Below, piece by piece: positions 23,467 through 34,400 of a stretch of DNA of 64,000 bases; position 1 is the first letter of the stretch, and each line of letters starts with the position of its first letter. The notes below the pieces were generated by a model that saw only the letters and a program-made list of their open reading frames with translations, was not told the origin of the DNA and searched no databases. Position numbers and translations under genes: made by a program. This stretch comes from Cerioporus squamosus (Eukaryota; Basidiomycota; Agaricomycetes; Polyporales; Polyporaceae), in the NCBI GenBank assembly GCA_022592435.1, contig JABYQS010000094.1, forward strand, positions 1-64,000, given 5' to 3'.

Positions 23467-25674
23467 GATAATCGGAGGCGAGAGGAAGAGAGTTGGGTAG
23501 CGGGGAAGCTGGTATGCCACTGGTGGAGTGATATGCGGCTGACAGCCCGATGCTCAGCCCTGTCGCGTCAGCCAATTCCTGGCCACATTCATGTGTAAAC
23601 TTCTGGCCGAGCGGAACTAAACGTGGGGCTGCACGCGAAGATATGTCGCAAGCGGGATCCCTGCACCAATTCTGTGTCATCCGCACCCATGGCTCCAACT
23701 GAGCGTCAGCCCCTCATAAGGCGGCCGCGGATGAGTAAGTACTTACAGTAGTCGGGGAGCTGCGGGACATATCCTACCCCAGAATCCCTAGAAGTGCAAC
23801 CAGAAGGAGTTGATGTACATATGCCTGATAGACGAGTCGAGTCTTGCCATGTCCATCGGCAGAATAGGTAGTACAACCTTTTCTTTCTTTTCTTTCTTTT
23901 CTATTAAGTCGGTGAGGGCGGTTGTCAGTAGCTCTGTGCATAGAAACTGAGCGTGCTGGCAGGCTCAATCAGCTCAGATCGATCTGACTCGGCCTCAGGC
24001 CTTATGGCTCACCGTGTAGCTGATTACGAGGAGAACAGAACACAGAAACGTGCGATCGAGGCGGCCCTGGCATAGCCACTGGCGTTGTGTAGTCAAGGTT
24101 TCGGAGAATCAATGTGTCGCAGGGGCCATCATCGGAGTCTGTGCGGTCACCATATTATGGGGCTGAGCACCAAGTGAGTGTAGTCAGTGTACACTGTATC
24201 ATCCGAGAAGTTGACGTTCGTCCGGTGACAGTGAGTGCAGCATGCGCCCAGGCCTACCTAACGAAAAGCCAGTCTATGTCTCCAGATACTTGCCTATACT
24301 GATTGAAGGTATGAACCGCTGTAGAACCGCTGTACTTATCGTACAACTGCAGTTAGCGCTTACACGATAGCACGGTCCGAGTCCACGGTCCATGGCCCAT
24401 CTGGCATGACCCGCACGGAACGACTAGTCGCAGCGGATAGGCAGATGTACATGTTACCATCACGAACGGACAACTATGCCTTCCACTGGAGACGATCGAC
24501 TACATATTTGCCCTCGTCAGGACCGATCAGCAAACCCTCGGATAGTGTGCTTTGGCCTACGTTCACGAGTTACTTCCTTCTCCTGATCTGCGACTGAACG
24601 CCGCACGTTGATCATCCGTGCGTATCTCAGTTACACAGACGAGCCTCTGATGACGATATATGAACACATTCCCGTGGAATCCGCGTGCGGCGCCCGCAGC
24701 CTGAGCGACTGGCGGTCAGCGACGGAGAAGGCAAACACCATGCGTGGACGCTCACAAGCTAACCGCACTGCCAGGCTGCATGTCATGCTATCTTCCCCTC
24801 CTGGTTTCTCTGGTCTACGACATAGTGACAGTCCAAATTCAGTCAGTAGTGGCAAGCAGACGTAGTCGGTTGACCTCCTCACCCTTCGTTGCGACCCGTG
24901 ATGTGAGGTGGCATCTAAGCCTGGGTCGGCGTAGGAAGTATGGTGGGCGGCCGCAAGGAAGAATGGGACAACCGTCGTCGTCGACGGATGTGGGCGAGGT
25001 AACATGATGCGCGATACAAGCAATGGCAGCTTTATGGTCGCTAGAGTTAAAGATGATGGGGGGATGGGATGCGCCGGCACCGTGAGCGTGTACTGTGGGT
25101 GTGCTCACCGTCGCTCTTATGTGCTGTAGTGATAGGATGCCATGATGAGCACACGGTGAAGGTCCAACGTGCGATGCAGGCTGCGAAACACCGGACCGAG
25201 CTGGAGCCTGGCGCACGGTATACGCAAGGACGCTCCTTCCAGATCGCGAACCGGACACTCACCAATGATTCGGAACGGGCATGGGGATCTTCGCGTCCTA
25301 ATTCAGGCCCGAATGCAGAGGCGGAAATGAAAGAACCCCTCCTCTTCGAAGAGCGGCCACACCACGGGGTTCCCCTCATTGTGCTTTCGACGACGGATAG
25401 TCGGGTATAAGGGGGATATAGAAGTCCATCAGAACGCCGTGACATGAGTATCAATGATATTTTACTGGTGTGAAAGCGAGAATCACTCTCCAGGCCGTGA
25501 ATCGCATGGTCCCAGAGGCATGTTCAGCAAGCGGTAAATCCGCCCACTTCTGTTTCTGGAGTCACCGTCAGTCTGCTATCGTGTCGGAAACATTCAGGCA
25601 GGACGACTTACGACATGAGCCTGAATGACGAGCACGGAGAGCGGACTCTGTGGCATACACACCACTCCGAGGGG
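23467..25674. other. Gene-poor stretch with a pyrimidine microsatellite
   Basis: Plus-strand TTTTC/TTTC repeats occupy about 23879-23902. Otherwise only short open frames without motifs are seen between the polyamine transporter promoter and the 3' end of the TFIIIC subunit gene. Confidence 0.45.
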
Positions 25675-27217
25675 CTACCCCTCGGCCGTGTCCATTTGCA
25701 CTGGAGCCTCCGTTTGCACCGACGCGGAGGCTCCAGCTTCAGCCTCGTGTGTAGGATGAGGCACGCTGGAATCGTCTGGCGGCTCCTCCACACGCCCTTT
25801 GCCCCGAGACTGGGCTTTCGAAGCGCCGCGTTTCCTCCCTCCACGCCCTCTCCTCGACGGACCTGCGCTGCCGCTCATCACATGGCCCATTTGTCTCTCC
25901 ACCTTCCTCGCGGTGCTGCTCGACTTCGCTGTTGGAGTTGAGGCTGCGGGCCCATCGGCGGCGGCGCCCGACGCCTGCTTCGGCTTCAGCTCGACCTCCT
26001 TGAAGCGTATTCTGCGTTCCGTGTTCGCAACATGCACTAAGGGCTTCTTTCCCCGTTCATTATGCTCGTCTAAGATACGTCGGTTCAGCACGCAGAGCTC
26101 CGCTACAATGCGAGGTTCGAAGATGTACGATAATTGTGGAAGAGAGTTTTCGTCAGGTAATCGTTGGGGACGACGTTTCGAGGAGCTGTGAAGCGACATG
26201 GTTGATCTCAGCGGCAGCATAACAGACATTGCCTCGGTGGAGACGGCGGGGGGAAGCCCGTCACCGAGTGATAAGCAGTGACCCGCAAATCTCCTTTGCC
26301 CCGCAGGGTGTCTGTCGGAGTAAATCTGACTCGTTCGAACGTCCTCATCTAACCAGGCCCTGCACCAACCTAACAATGACAGAGAAGAATGCACAGAGGT
26401 CGCAGGCTGCTACGATCGTACTGATTTGTGAGGAAAGCGGGTCATCATACTGACAATCAGTGGCCTCATATACTCCAGATTGCGTCCACGGTCGGAATCG
26501 CTTCGCAGTCAACACGCCGGTTGTACAATTGCGGCCCAGGCCACTGCCTACTCAATTCCACGACCGGCCCACCACTTCGGAAAAGGTGGTGGGCCGCCGG
26601 ACAACTGCAGACATGTCACGCGTCGAGAGTAATTGTGCCCCAGTGGGAAGGCGCATCTATGCGTCCTCCACGAGTCTGTCCTCATTCAGAGAGGTTCTCT
26701 TCCTGCTATCAGGCTAGATGAGAACCTTTCTGGGGGCTTGCTCTAGTTCCCTTGAAGGGGCACATTTCCCCATCCAGGGCCATCGCGGCGGTCACAGAAG
26801 TGAAAGAAGAGAAAGAGATGGGGTCCGGTAGTCAGGAAGACTTCCACTTCCACAATTCTCGTCATCATCGGCGAATCTCGTGGCTTACCTGTTGCTTCGG
26901 TGAAAAGGAGTTCTGTGCCAAGCAAAGACACATGCTGCCCTTTGAGCATGGTGCCCGACAACTGGAGGAACGGCGTGGGCGTATCGAGACCCTTTGCTCA
27001 TAACTATGTTAACTGTCATGACCGGTGCTAATAGCAATGGCGAGCAACTCACAATGAGGCGATATGAGGACGAACTTGGGACCAAGGTTGGTTCGACCGT
27101 TCCAAGGTCGAGCGTAACGTATTCCACCTCTTCCTCAACCTCACCGTCGAGGCTTTCGTAGTCTTCATCCGGTCCGAACGTCTCGACCTGTTTGTACCCA
27201 GGGAACAATGCAGACAT
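25675..27217 (-). CDS. TFIIIC small subunit with triple-barrel domain (GTF3C6/Sfc7-like)
   Basis: A subunit of the RNA polymerase III factor that binds B boxes of tRNA genes. Exon 1 (ATG 27217) gives [20 protein letters not shown], an acidic stretch and [21 protein letters not shown] 60-70 bp intron leads to [20 protein letters not shown] and [11 protein letters not shown]. An 819-bp intron (26070-26888) then joins to [20 protein letters not shown] and [11 protein letters not shown]. The strand-GL.T..P.L.L-G-LGTELIF-RIRF order is that of the TFIIIC_sub6 barrel. The C-terminus is basic then Ser/Glu-rich ([20 protein letters not shown]) and stops at 25675. The inflated intron holds an inverted-repeat element. 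The start lies 213 bp from the divergent histone H4 gene, so a shared promoter is likely. Confidence 0.78.
26111..26880. mobile_element. Inverted-repeat element in the TFIIIC subunit intron
   Basis: The left end CGAGGTTCGAAGATG...AATTGTGGAAG (26111-26152) is matched in inverse by the right end (reading inward CGAGATTCGCCGATG...AATTGTGGAAG, 26880-26844), with about five changes and a 2-bp gap over 35 bp. The interior holds a hairpin, CGGCCCACCAC / GTGGTGGGCCG with a 10-nt loop, at about 26564-26595. No transposase is seen and the target duplication is unclear (at most TG). Removing 770 bp leaves a 49-bp intron with GTAAGC donor and CTTAG acceptor. Confidence 0.65.
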
Positions 27218-27430
27218 GCTGTAGCGGGAAGTGTCAAAGTGAGCGGCGGAGAACACAAACGTTCTATCGACTTCCCGGTTCCGAGTCCGACTTTGCAGTG
27301 CTCTGTGGGCGTCTATGGGCGAACTCTGGAGCACCGCCGCGCCTCCTCCGCGTTCCTGACCCGCAACCACCACCTTCGAGGCATCGACCCTCAGCATCTG
27401 CCCCCAACTCCTACTCAACTCATCTGAATC

Positions 27431-28111
<681 letters not shown>

Positions 28112-28885
28112 GCTATCGCGCAGCGTGGGCGGGGATAATGTTCATCTCCCCACCGTACCACATGCGTTGGCCTGTTCGTTAGGCTACCGCCCTTCCGCCT
28201 TGTCTTGTTACCACGGATTGCGAGCCCGGATGTGTACCATAAGAATATGCAATGTGACTTGTATGATATTGCGTTTGTCGGGCCCGTTGGGGAAGGGTTC
28301 GGGACCATCCCTGATCATCCCGACGTCAGGATAATCTTACTGGCTGAGCGTTCGTGTTTGAAGAGCGTACAGCAAGCCACTGATGGCTGCATCAGTGCAA
28401 TAAGGGGAGGCTTTTGAAAGGATGAGGCCGACGTCGCAGCTCTGTAGTGAGCCTCAGCACAGGCACAGGCATAGGACGCGCATGCTATCATCGACAAACA
28501 GAATATGTACAAGGGTGTACTACTATCCGATGGAGAGATCGCCGGGCATGGTGGACTGGCTCCCTAACATGCTGAGGTTTGCGTCGCGGGTGGCATTGCT
28601 CCATGGCACGCTGAGGCGTGCGTCGCATGCAAGATTGTTCTACGCTGGCGGAGTTGCTTGCCCTGCCATCCCTGCCGGGCAGCAGCGCAGCCAAGTCCCT
28701 GAGACAGCCTCGCGTTACTGGGCAGTTCACGGCTGTGGTGGCCGGGGAGTGAAGTCACACCCTCGTTTGGTGGTATCCTGGTACGAGCTTGAGTATTTCC
28801 ATTGCGTGAGTGTTTCAGAACGGGGGCACATACTGATTGGCATGGTGCCTATGAGATATGCATTTGCGGTCCCTAGGGCCGATAA
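28112..28885. other. Intergenic between H4 and MRM2 3' ends
   Basis: Convergent 3' flanks. A short imperfect duplication, CATGCTGAGG...GCGTCGC, occurs near 28569 and 28607. I see no gene. Confidence 0.45.
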
Positions 28886-29886
28886 TTAAGAGGACGCGCC
28901 CAGGAATCCCGAGCATACCCAGTAGCCCTCTCGAGACTCAGATCGACTGGATGGGGGCTTGTCGAAACGTACGGACTTGAAGTTGGGTACGAGAACCTCT
29001 TGCCGGAAATAATCCGCTTCCGGGTGAGCAAAGTGTTTCAAGCTGCGTGGAGAACCATCAGCATACTCGACCGAATGTGCTTCGTCATCGCAAAGGAGGA
29101 TACGTACACAAGGGCGCCGCCATGCGGTCTCTTCATACTTTCAGCAGTACGCAAGTGGCGCTGTGCGAAGGCAAACACGCTCTCACAAATAGCGATACTG
29201 GCATTCGTGTCCGCAATGGTGTTGCCCGTGAAGTTCGCTGCCATGTCGGAGAGGATGACCTCCGCCTTTCCGTCGGACCCGGGCTTACTTCTGAGCAGCG
29301 CGTCGATGTACTTCTCCGCCGACGGCGAGAGGAAGTCCATCTGGAAGGTCTTAACACCAGGGATAGGTTCCATGCGTAGCAAATCGACAGCGATGACCTG
29401 CCCTCGCCCGACCGCAGGAGGCAGCGTTGTGGCATCGTCCTGGAAAGGGTCCTCGAAGACGTCTTCCTGGGATTCGTCTTGCGCTGCCTCCGCCGCCCCT
29501 CCGCTCCAATCAGCCTCCTTCTCGGGTGTCCGCTTCTTCGTGCCCCGCTTCACCTCCTTCTTCAAGCCGAACCCAGACGGCGCGAGAGAGGGCCTGAGCA
29601 CACGCGCCTGCGGTGCGTCCCAGGTCCCCCAGCCGAGCTTCCCCGCGGCGACTTGGCTCCATCCTCCCGGAGCGGCACCGAGGTCGATGACCGTGTTCAC
29701 GTCCTTGAGGAAGATGTTCCACCTGTTGTCCAGCTCGATGAGCTTGAAAGCGGAGCGCGACCGATAGTTCATGGGCGATGAGAGCCGCGCCTTGACATAT
29801 GGATCGCGGAACTGCCGCGCAAGCCAGGCGCGCGAAGAGGGCGGGAGCTTGGAAGAGAGCAGCGGGAGGGACGGGCGGAAGACCAT
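28886..29886 (-). CDS. MRM2: Mitochondrial rRNA 2'-O-methyltransferase, FtsJ/RrmJ family
   Basis: It methylates a ribose in the peptidyl-transferase region of the large mitochondrial rRNA, using S-adenosylmethionine. Exons 29886-29108 and 29042-28886 give 311 residues. Motifs: RSAFKLIELDNRW, SAM-binding VIDLGAAPGGWSQVA, GQVIAVDLLRMEPIPGV, ILSDMAANFTGNTIAD, GALVLKHF and SREGYWVCSGF. The catalytic tetrad K-D-K-E is at about K48, D214, K262 and E298. Between the SAM motif and GQVIAVDLL there are about 75 extra residues, basic then acidic (KRGTKKRTPEKEADW, ESQEDVFEDPFQDD), absent from bacterial RrmJ. It is divergent from the OSCP gene, the starts being 214 bp apart. Confidence 0.92.
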
Positions 29887-30100
29887 CGTCGTCGAGGAGA
29901 ACGTCGAAGCCGCTGCACTCTAAGCCTCAGACTGCAAGACTGCAAGTCGCGGTTGTGCTCGAGCGTCTTGCAAGCGGCCGGTTATTGCCGATGGCTGTTA
30001 CGGAATTTACCGACACGGTGACGAGCACGCAGCGGACGACGAGCAGCATCTCTTCCACGACGACGACCACTCCTTCCGCACCATCTCCCTAGTTGCCGCC

Positions 30101-30837
30101 ATGTTCGCTGCTTCTGCCCGCTCCGCAGCTCTCTCCGCTGGTCTCGGACGCCGCGCCGCGAGCACCATCGCGCAAAAGTACTCTAGCGCGGTCTTCTCCG
30201 CTGCACTCAACAAGTCGCCTCAGGTGTTGACCAAGGTTCAAACCGAGCTCAACGCGATCCATTCGGCCGTCAAGTCCACTCCCGAGCTCAACGGGTTCAT
30301 CCACAACCCCACCTTGTCCTCCAACGACCGCACGGCTGGCCTTCCCGCTATTTACGCTGCTGCTGGCAAGGAGGTCTCGGACATCACGAAAAACCTCTTC
30401 GTCGTCCTTTCGGAGAATGGCCGTTTGGTGGAGGCCGAGGGCGTTATCGAGGGCTTCAATGAACTCGTCGCGAACTACAAGGGCGAGCTCAATGTCACCA
30501 TCACGAGCGCTGCTCCCCTTCCCCGGGACGTCCAGACGCGTCTCGAAACGCTCCTGAAGCAGTCGCAGGCTGCACAGCAGGCCAAGTCGTTGAAGATCAC
30601 CAACAAGGTGCGACTGTTATTTTTGCTTGTAGCGGCTTCGCGACTCGTGCCAACATCCTCCGTCGTACAGATCAACCCTGCGGTGCTCGGTGGTGTCGTT
30701 GTGGACTTCGGTGACAAGACGATCGACCTCAGCGTCGCCTCGCGTGTCAACAAGCTCAACAACCTTCTTTCGCGTACGTTCTTTTCTTAGGCCATGCAAT
30801 TTCTCCTCACAACCTTTGCCTTGCAGAATCGGTATAA
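30101..30837 (+). CDS. ATP5: Mitochondrial ATP synthase subunit 5 (OSCP)
   Basis: OSCP links the F1 head to the peripheral stalk of ATP synthase in the inner mitochondrial membrane. Exons 30101-30607, 30671-30773 and 30827-30837 give 206 residues. An Arg/Ala/Ser-rich presequence (MFAASARSAALSAGLGRRAA) precedes KYSSAVFSAALNKSPQVL. Then come NGRLVEAEGVIEGFNELVAN and the conserved C-terminal INPAVLGGVVVDFGDKTIDL-SVASRVNKLNNLLSQSV. The first intron (63 bp) has no stop and keeps frame, so a retained form would carry 21 extra residues. The tiny last exon supplies the family ending Gln-Ser-Val; without it the frame ends in an atypical RTFFS. Confidence 0.95.
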
Positions 30838-31450
30838 GCGCTGGTCGGAGGGATGGGGGCCCGTAGTGGCGGAGGACGGGTTCATGTTGCTGTGTCTGCA
30901 GTCATATAATGCATAGATATGGAGCATCATGCATCATCGACTGAGTCAAACATACGCGCGCCGTCGTTGTGATCAAGTTCAAAGATGACAGGATGGGCCA
31001 TGTGACCGTATAACCACACCAAGTGTTCTGGGGGCCAACAATAGCTGCAACCTACCGTTGTGCGGCTGTGAATCCGTTCAAAGCTCCAGACTGGACGTGA
31101 GGAACATGGGTGTCCAATGTCATTGTCGGTGAGTGAAGTTGTCCCACAAAGTGCGTTCGTATCTGATGGATGTTTAGCGTGTGTTGCGCTGTAATGCCCG
31201 CAATGTGTACGGCATGTCTTGTACGAAATGCGTGGTTGTCTCCAAAGTCTCCTACTATAAAGCCCTTGCGCCCATGTTGTGCTGCGGTAAGTGTCGACGT
31301 GCGCCTGGCTAACACGTGTAGTATCTGGGATATAGGGGAAGCTCCTCTTGTCTTATTGAGCGTATATGGGTCCCACATGGGCGGTGCCTCGTGGGCGTAT
31401 ATGTAGATGTGGAGATACCCTTCGTTCATGGTGTGCCCCCATCTCCCTCG
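30838..31450. other. Intergenic, promoter of the sacsin-like gene
   Basis: TATAAAG occurs at about 31255 on the plus strand, some 190 bp before the next ATG. Otherwise nothing is recognised. Long minus-strand frames over 31052-31861 are antisense to the next gene's first exons. Confidence 0.4.
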
Positions 31451-34400
31451 ATGTCTGACTTTGGAGAGCGCGTCGACTTGACGGCGAACCTCGCCTCGAT
31501 ATTGCGGCGCTATCCTTTCAGTGTTGGTTTGTTTCGTGAAGTCATCCAAAACTCGGACGACGGGAAGGCAACAAAACAAGTGAGTACTCCTGTGTACCCA
31601 CCAAGACCTTGCTGACACGCAGTAGGTTTTCATCCTAGATCGTCGAACATACAATCGCGAATCCCTCCTCCGGGAGTCCTTGGCCCACCTGCAAGGTCCC
31701 GCCCTACTAGCATGCAATGACGGAGTGTTCTCGGAGGAGGACTGGGATGCCATACGCAACGTCAGCCAGTCGTCGAAAGTGGCTGATACGGAGTACGTTG
31801 AGCTTGGTCGTGAGTTGTATCTGGCACGGTCTTGACACTTTGAGTGTAGGAAAATTGGCAAGCACGGGCTCGGTTCTCGTGCCTACTATCATGTACGTCG
31901 CCTCCTTCCCTCTTGGCGCCTCATTCCCCTTGCTCACCGTCGTCGACGTAGTTGACTGACAATCCACAATACCTTTCCGGCGGTCATCTTGCTATCTTCG
32001 ATCCTCATCGATGGGCGTTCGACCACGGTGGATGGCGGGATACGTTGGAGAACATGGCGTCGCTACATCCTGACCAACTGGAACCGTTCTGCAAGGCGAC
32101 TGGCGAGGATATCGGAACGTACTACCCCGGGACGGTGGTGAGGCTCGCGCTGCGCACCGTGTTGAGCGAGAGCCACATTAGTACCGCGAAGCCAAGCGCA
32201 GATAACATCCACGATCTCCTCGTCGACTTCATCCAGCAAGAACTCCATCTTGTGCTACTCTTCCTCTCCCATCTCACCTCCATCGAAGTCCGGGAGATTG
32301 ACGCCTCGGGTCGGGTGTGCATTCTTGCTTCCGCCACCGCGCAGTCACAGCCGCTGGAGCTTTCGCAGCACTCCGATTCCAGCGCGACGTTTTCTCTGGC
32401 TAATAGACAGGTGACGGTGGTGTACGATGCGTCGGTGCGACCTTCGTCTTCACCGTCCCCCGGCGACTGGTTCATCCTTCGCGCTTCCTTTCCCATGGAC
32501 GAGTGTGTACGCCTTCTCTCCAACAATCTGAGCGACAATGCAGCGCATGTCCGGCAAGAGCTCGACCGAGAGAAGCTTCGACCTGAAGTCGCACTTGCGT
32601 TCCCAGGCGCTTCCCCTCAGCAACTGGCTGGGCGTCTCTTCACCTATCTCCCGCTCCCTCTCGAGACAGGGTTCCCTTGCCACATCCATGGCGTCTTCTC
32701 TCTTACCGACGCGCGACAGAACTTGCGGAACCCTTCAGAGACCATCTTGTCCGGTACTGCGGATGCGTAAGCTCTCCTCACATCTTTCTGATGAGTATCC
32801 TTCTAACGTGCTCTTTGCGCTACAGGCTTGCCGTAGCGTGGAACAAGTTACTGTTCAGCGCCATCATTCCTCGTGCATGGCTCGCATTCTTAGAGGTTGT
32901 CGCGTCCGGTGGATGTAATAAGCCATCGTCCAGCTCCATCATTCGGCGCGCATGGCTGGTGTTCCTGGAGTCGATCGCGTCCGGTGGATTGTCCTTGGAT
33001 CTGTACCAGATGCTTCCGCCCCGCCGAGAGCACAACACAAGCGGAGACGCAAAGTACTGGACCAATCTTCTACGAGACATAGTGCAACTGGCACACGATC
33101 GCAGCGCGAAAATCTGGCCCGTACTCAGCACCTGTTCCCACGCGCCCACGTATTCCCCCCTAGGCGATGCACTCGTTGCCTCCCAGAACGACAACCTGGA
33201 GCAGCTTCGTATGCTGGCAAAGGCGGGAGTCACGATCCTCCTTCCGCCGCCCGAGGTCTCCATTGTCTTATTGGAAGTCACTCCAGCACAAAAATTGACC
33301 TCTGAGACCGTCCGCCCGAGACTTGTTGTACGTTCTCATTTGCTTACCGCTACCGTACTCTGATATACTCTCATCCTTGACAGGCCGCTCCACAACTCTC
33401 CGCGATGTCGCGCCCAGAGTGCAATACGATCGTCGAGTTCCTTCTGGGTGACGGCCGTCTGGAAGACCTTGTAGACGTGCCTGTCATCCCCCTTGTCCAG
33501 GGTGGCAGCGTTGCTTTGAGCGAACGAGGTCGCGGAAAAGCGCTGTTCATCTTGTTCAGCAAGGAAGATGCGAAGCTCTTCGGTCAATTCGAGTCAGAGG
33601 CAGTAGCTCTCGATGACCTACCGATGGCGGTTGGGTCGCGTTTGGTTAGCCAGGGTTGCAGCCGTCTCAACCTCGTGATGTTGAGCTGCGCCAAGGTCGA
33701 CCGCTACGTCCGGGTAGCCGCCTCACAGTCCAGAGACACTTGGTCATGGGCCCAAACCTTGGAATGGCTGAGCGTCTTTTGGCGGTGGATCGAAGAATGC
33801 TCTTTTCACGCGGAACTCTTCGCAGGTATCAGGAGCCTCCGCCTTCTTCCCACTACTACTACAGGCGAGCTGTGTACCCCGACCGACTTCCTTTTCTCCT
33901 GTTCTCCGGACTGTGACGATCTCTCTCGTGCTGTCCTCGCTCGCATTGGCATCAAGTTTTTACACGCCTCTATCCCTTCCGCGTACCTACATCGCAGTCA
34001 TCCGATAATCCTCCGGTCTATCTCTGAGCCCTCGAACCTCCTCGACGCCCTTCGGCGCATCCCCTTGGACACACTCCGCGGTGATGGTGATGCTACGAGG
34101 GTACTCCAGGAGTGTTTGTCAAGCCACTTGAACATCTACGTCCGCTTGACCAATCCTCAGAAAGCGACTCTGCGCAGCCTACCCATCCATCCCGTCCTCG
34201 CCAATCATCTCGCAGGAAATGGCATCGTATCGCATCCCTCCAGTCTTCCTGGAACCTCCAACAAGCTGTATTGTTTGACAAGTTTGAAGTCCTTCCCCCT
34301 GCCCATCATCGACAATGCAACCTTCGTTCACGTCACTGGCACTGAAAGACCATTGCTCGAGCAGATCGACTACACCGCTGTCACCCATCCAATGTCTGAG

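Noticed and set aside
31052..31861. 269-codon minus-strand frame
   Set aside because: Antisense to the first exons of the sacsin-like gene, which have clear ATPase motifs.
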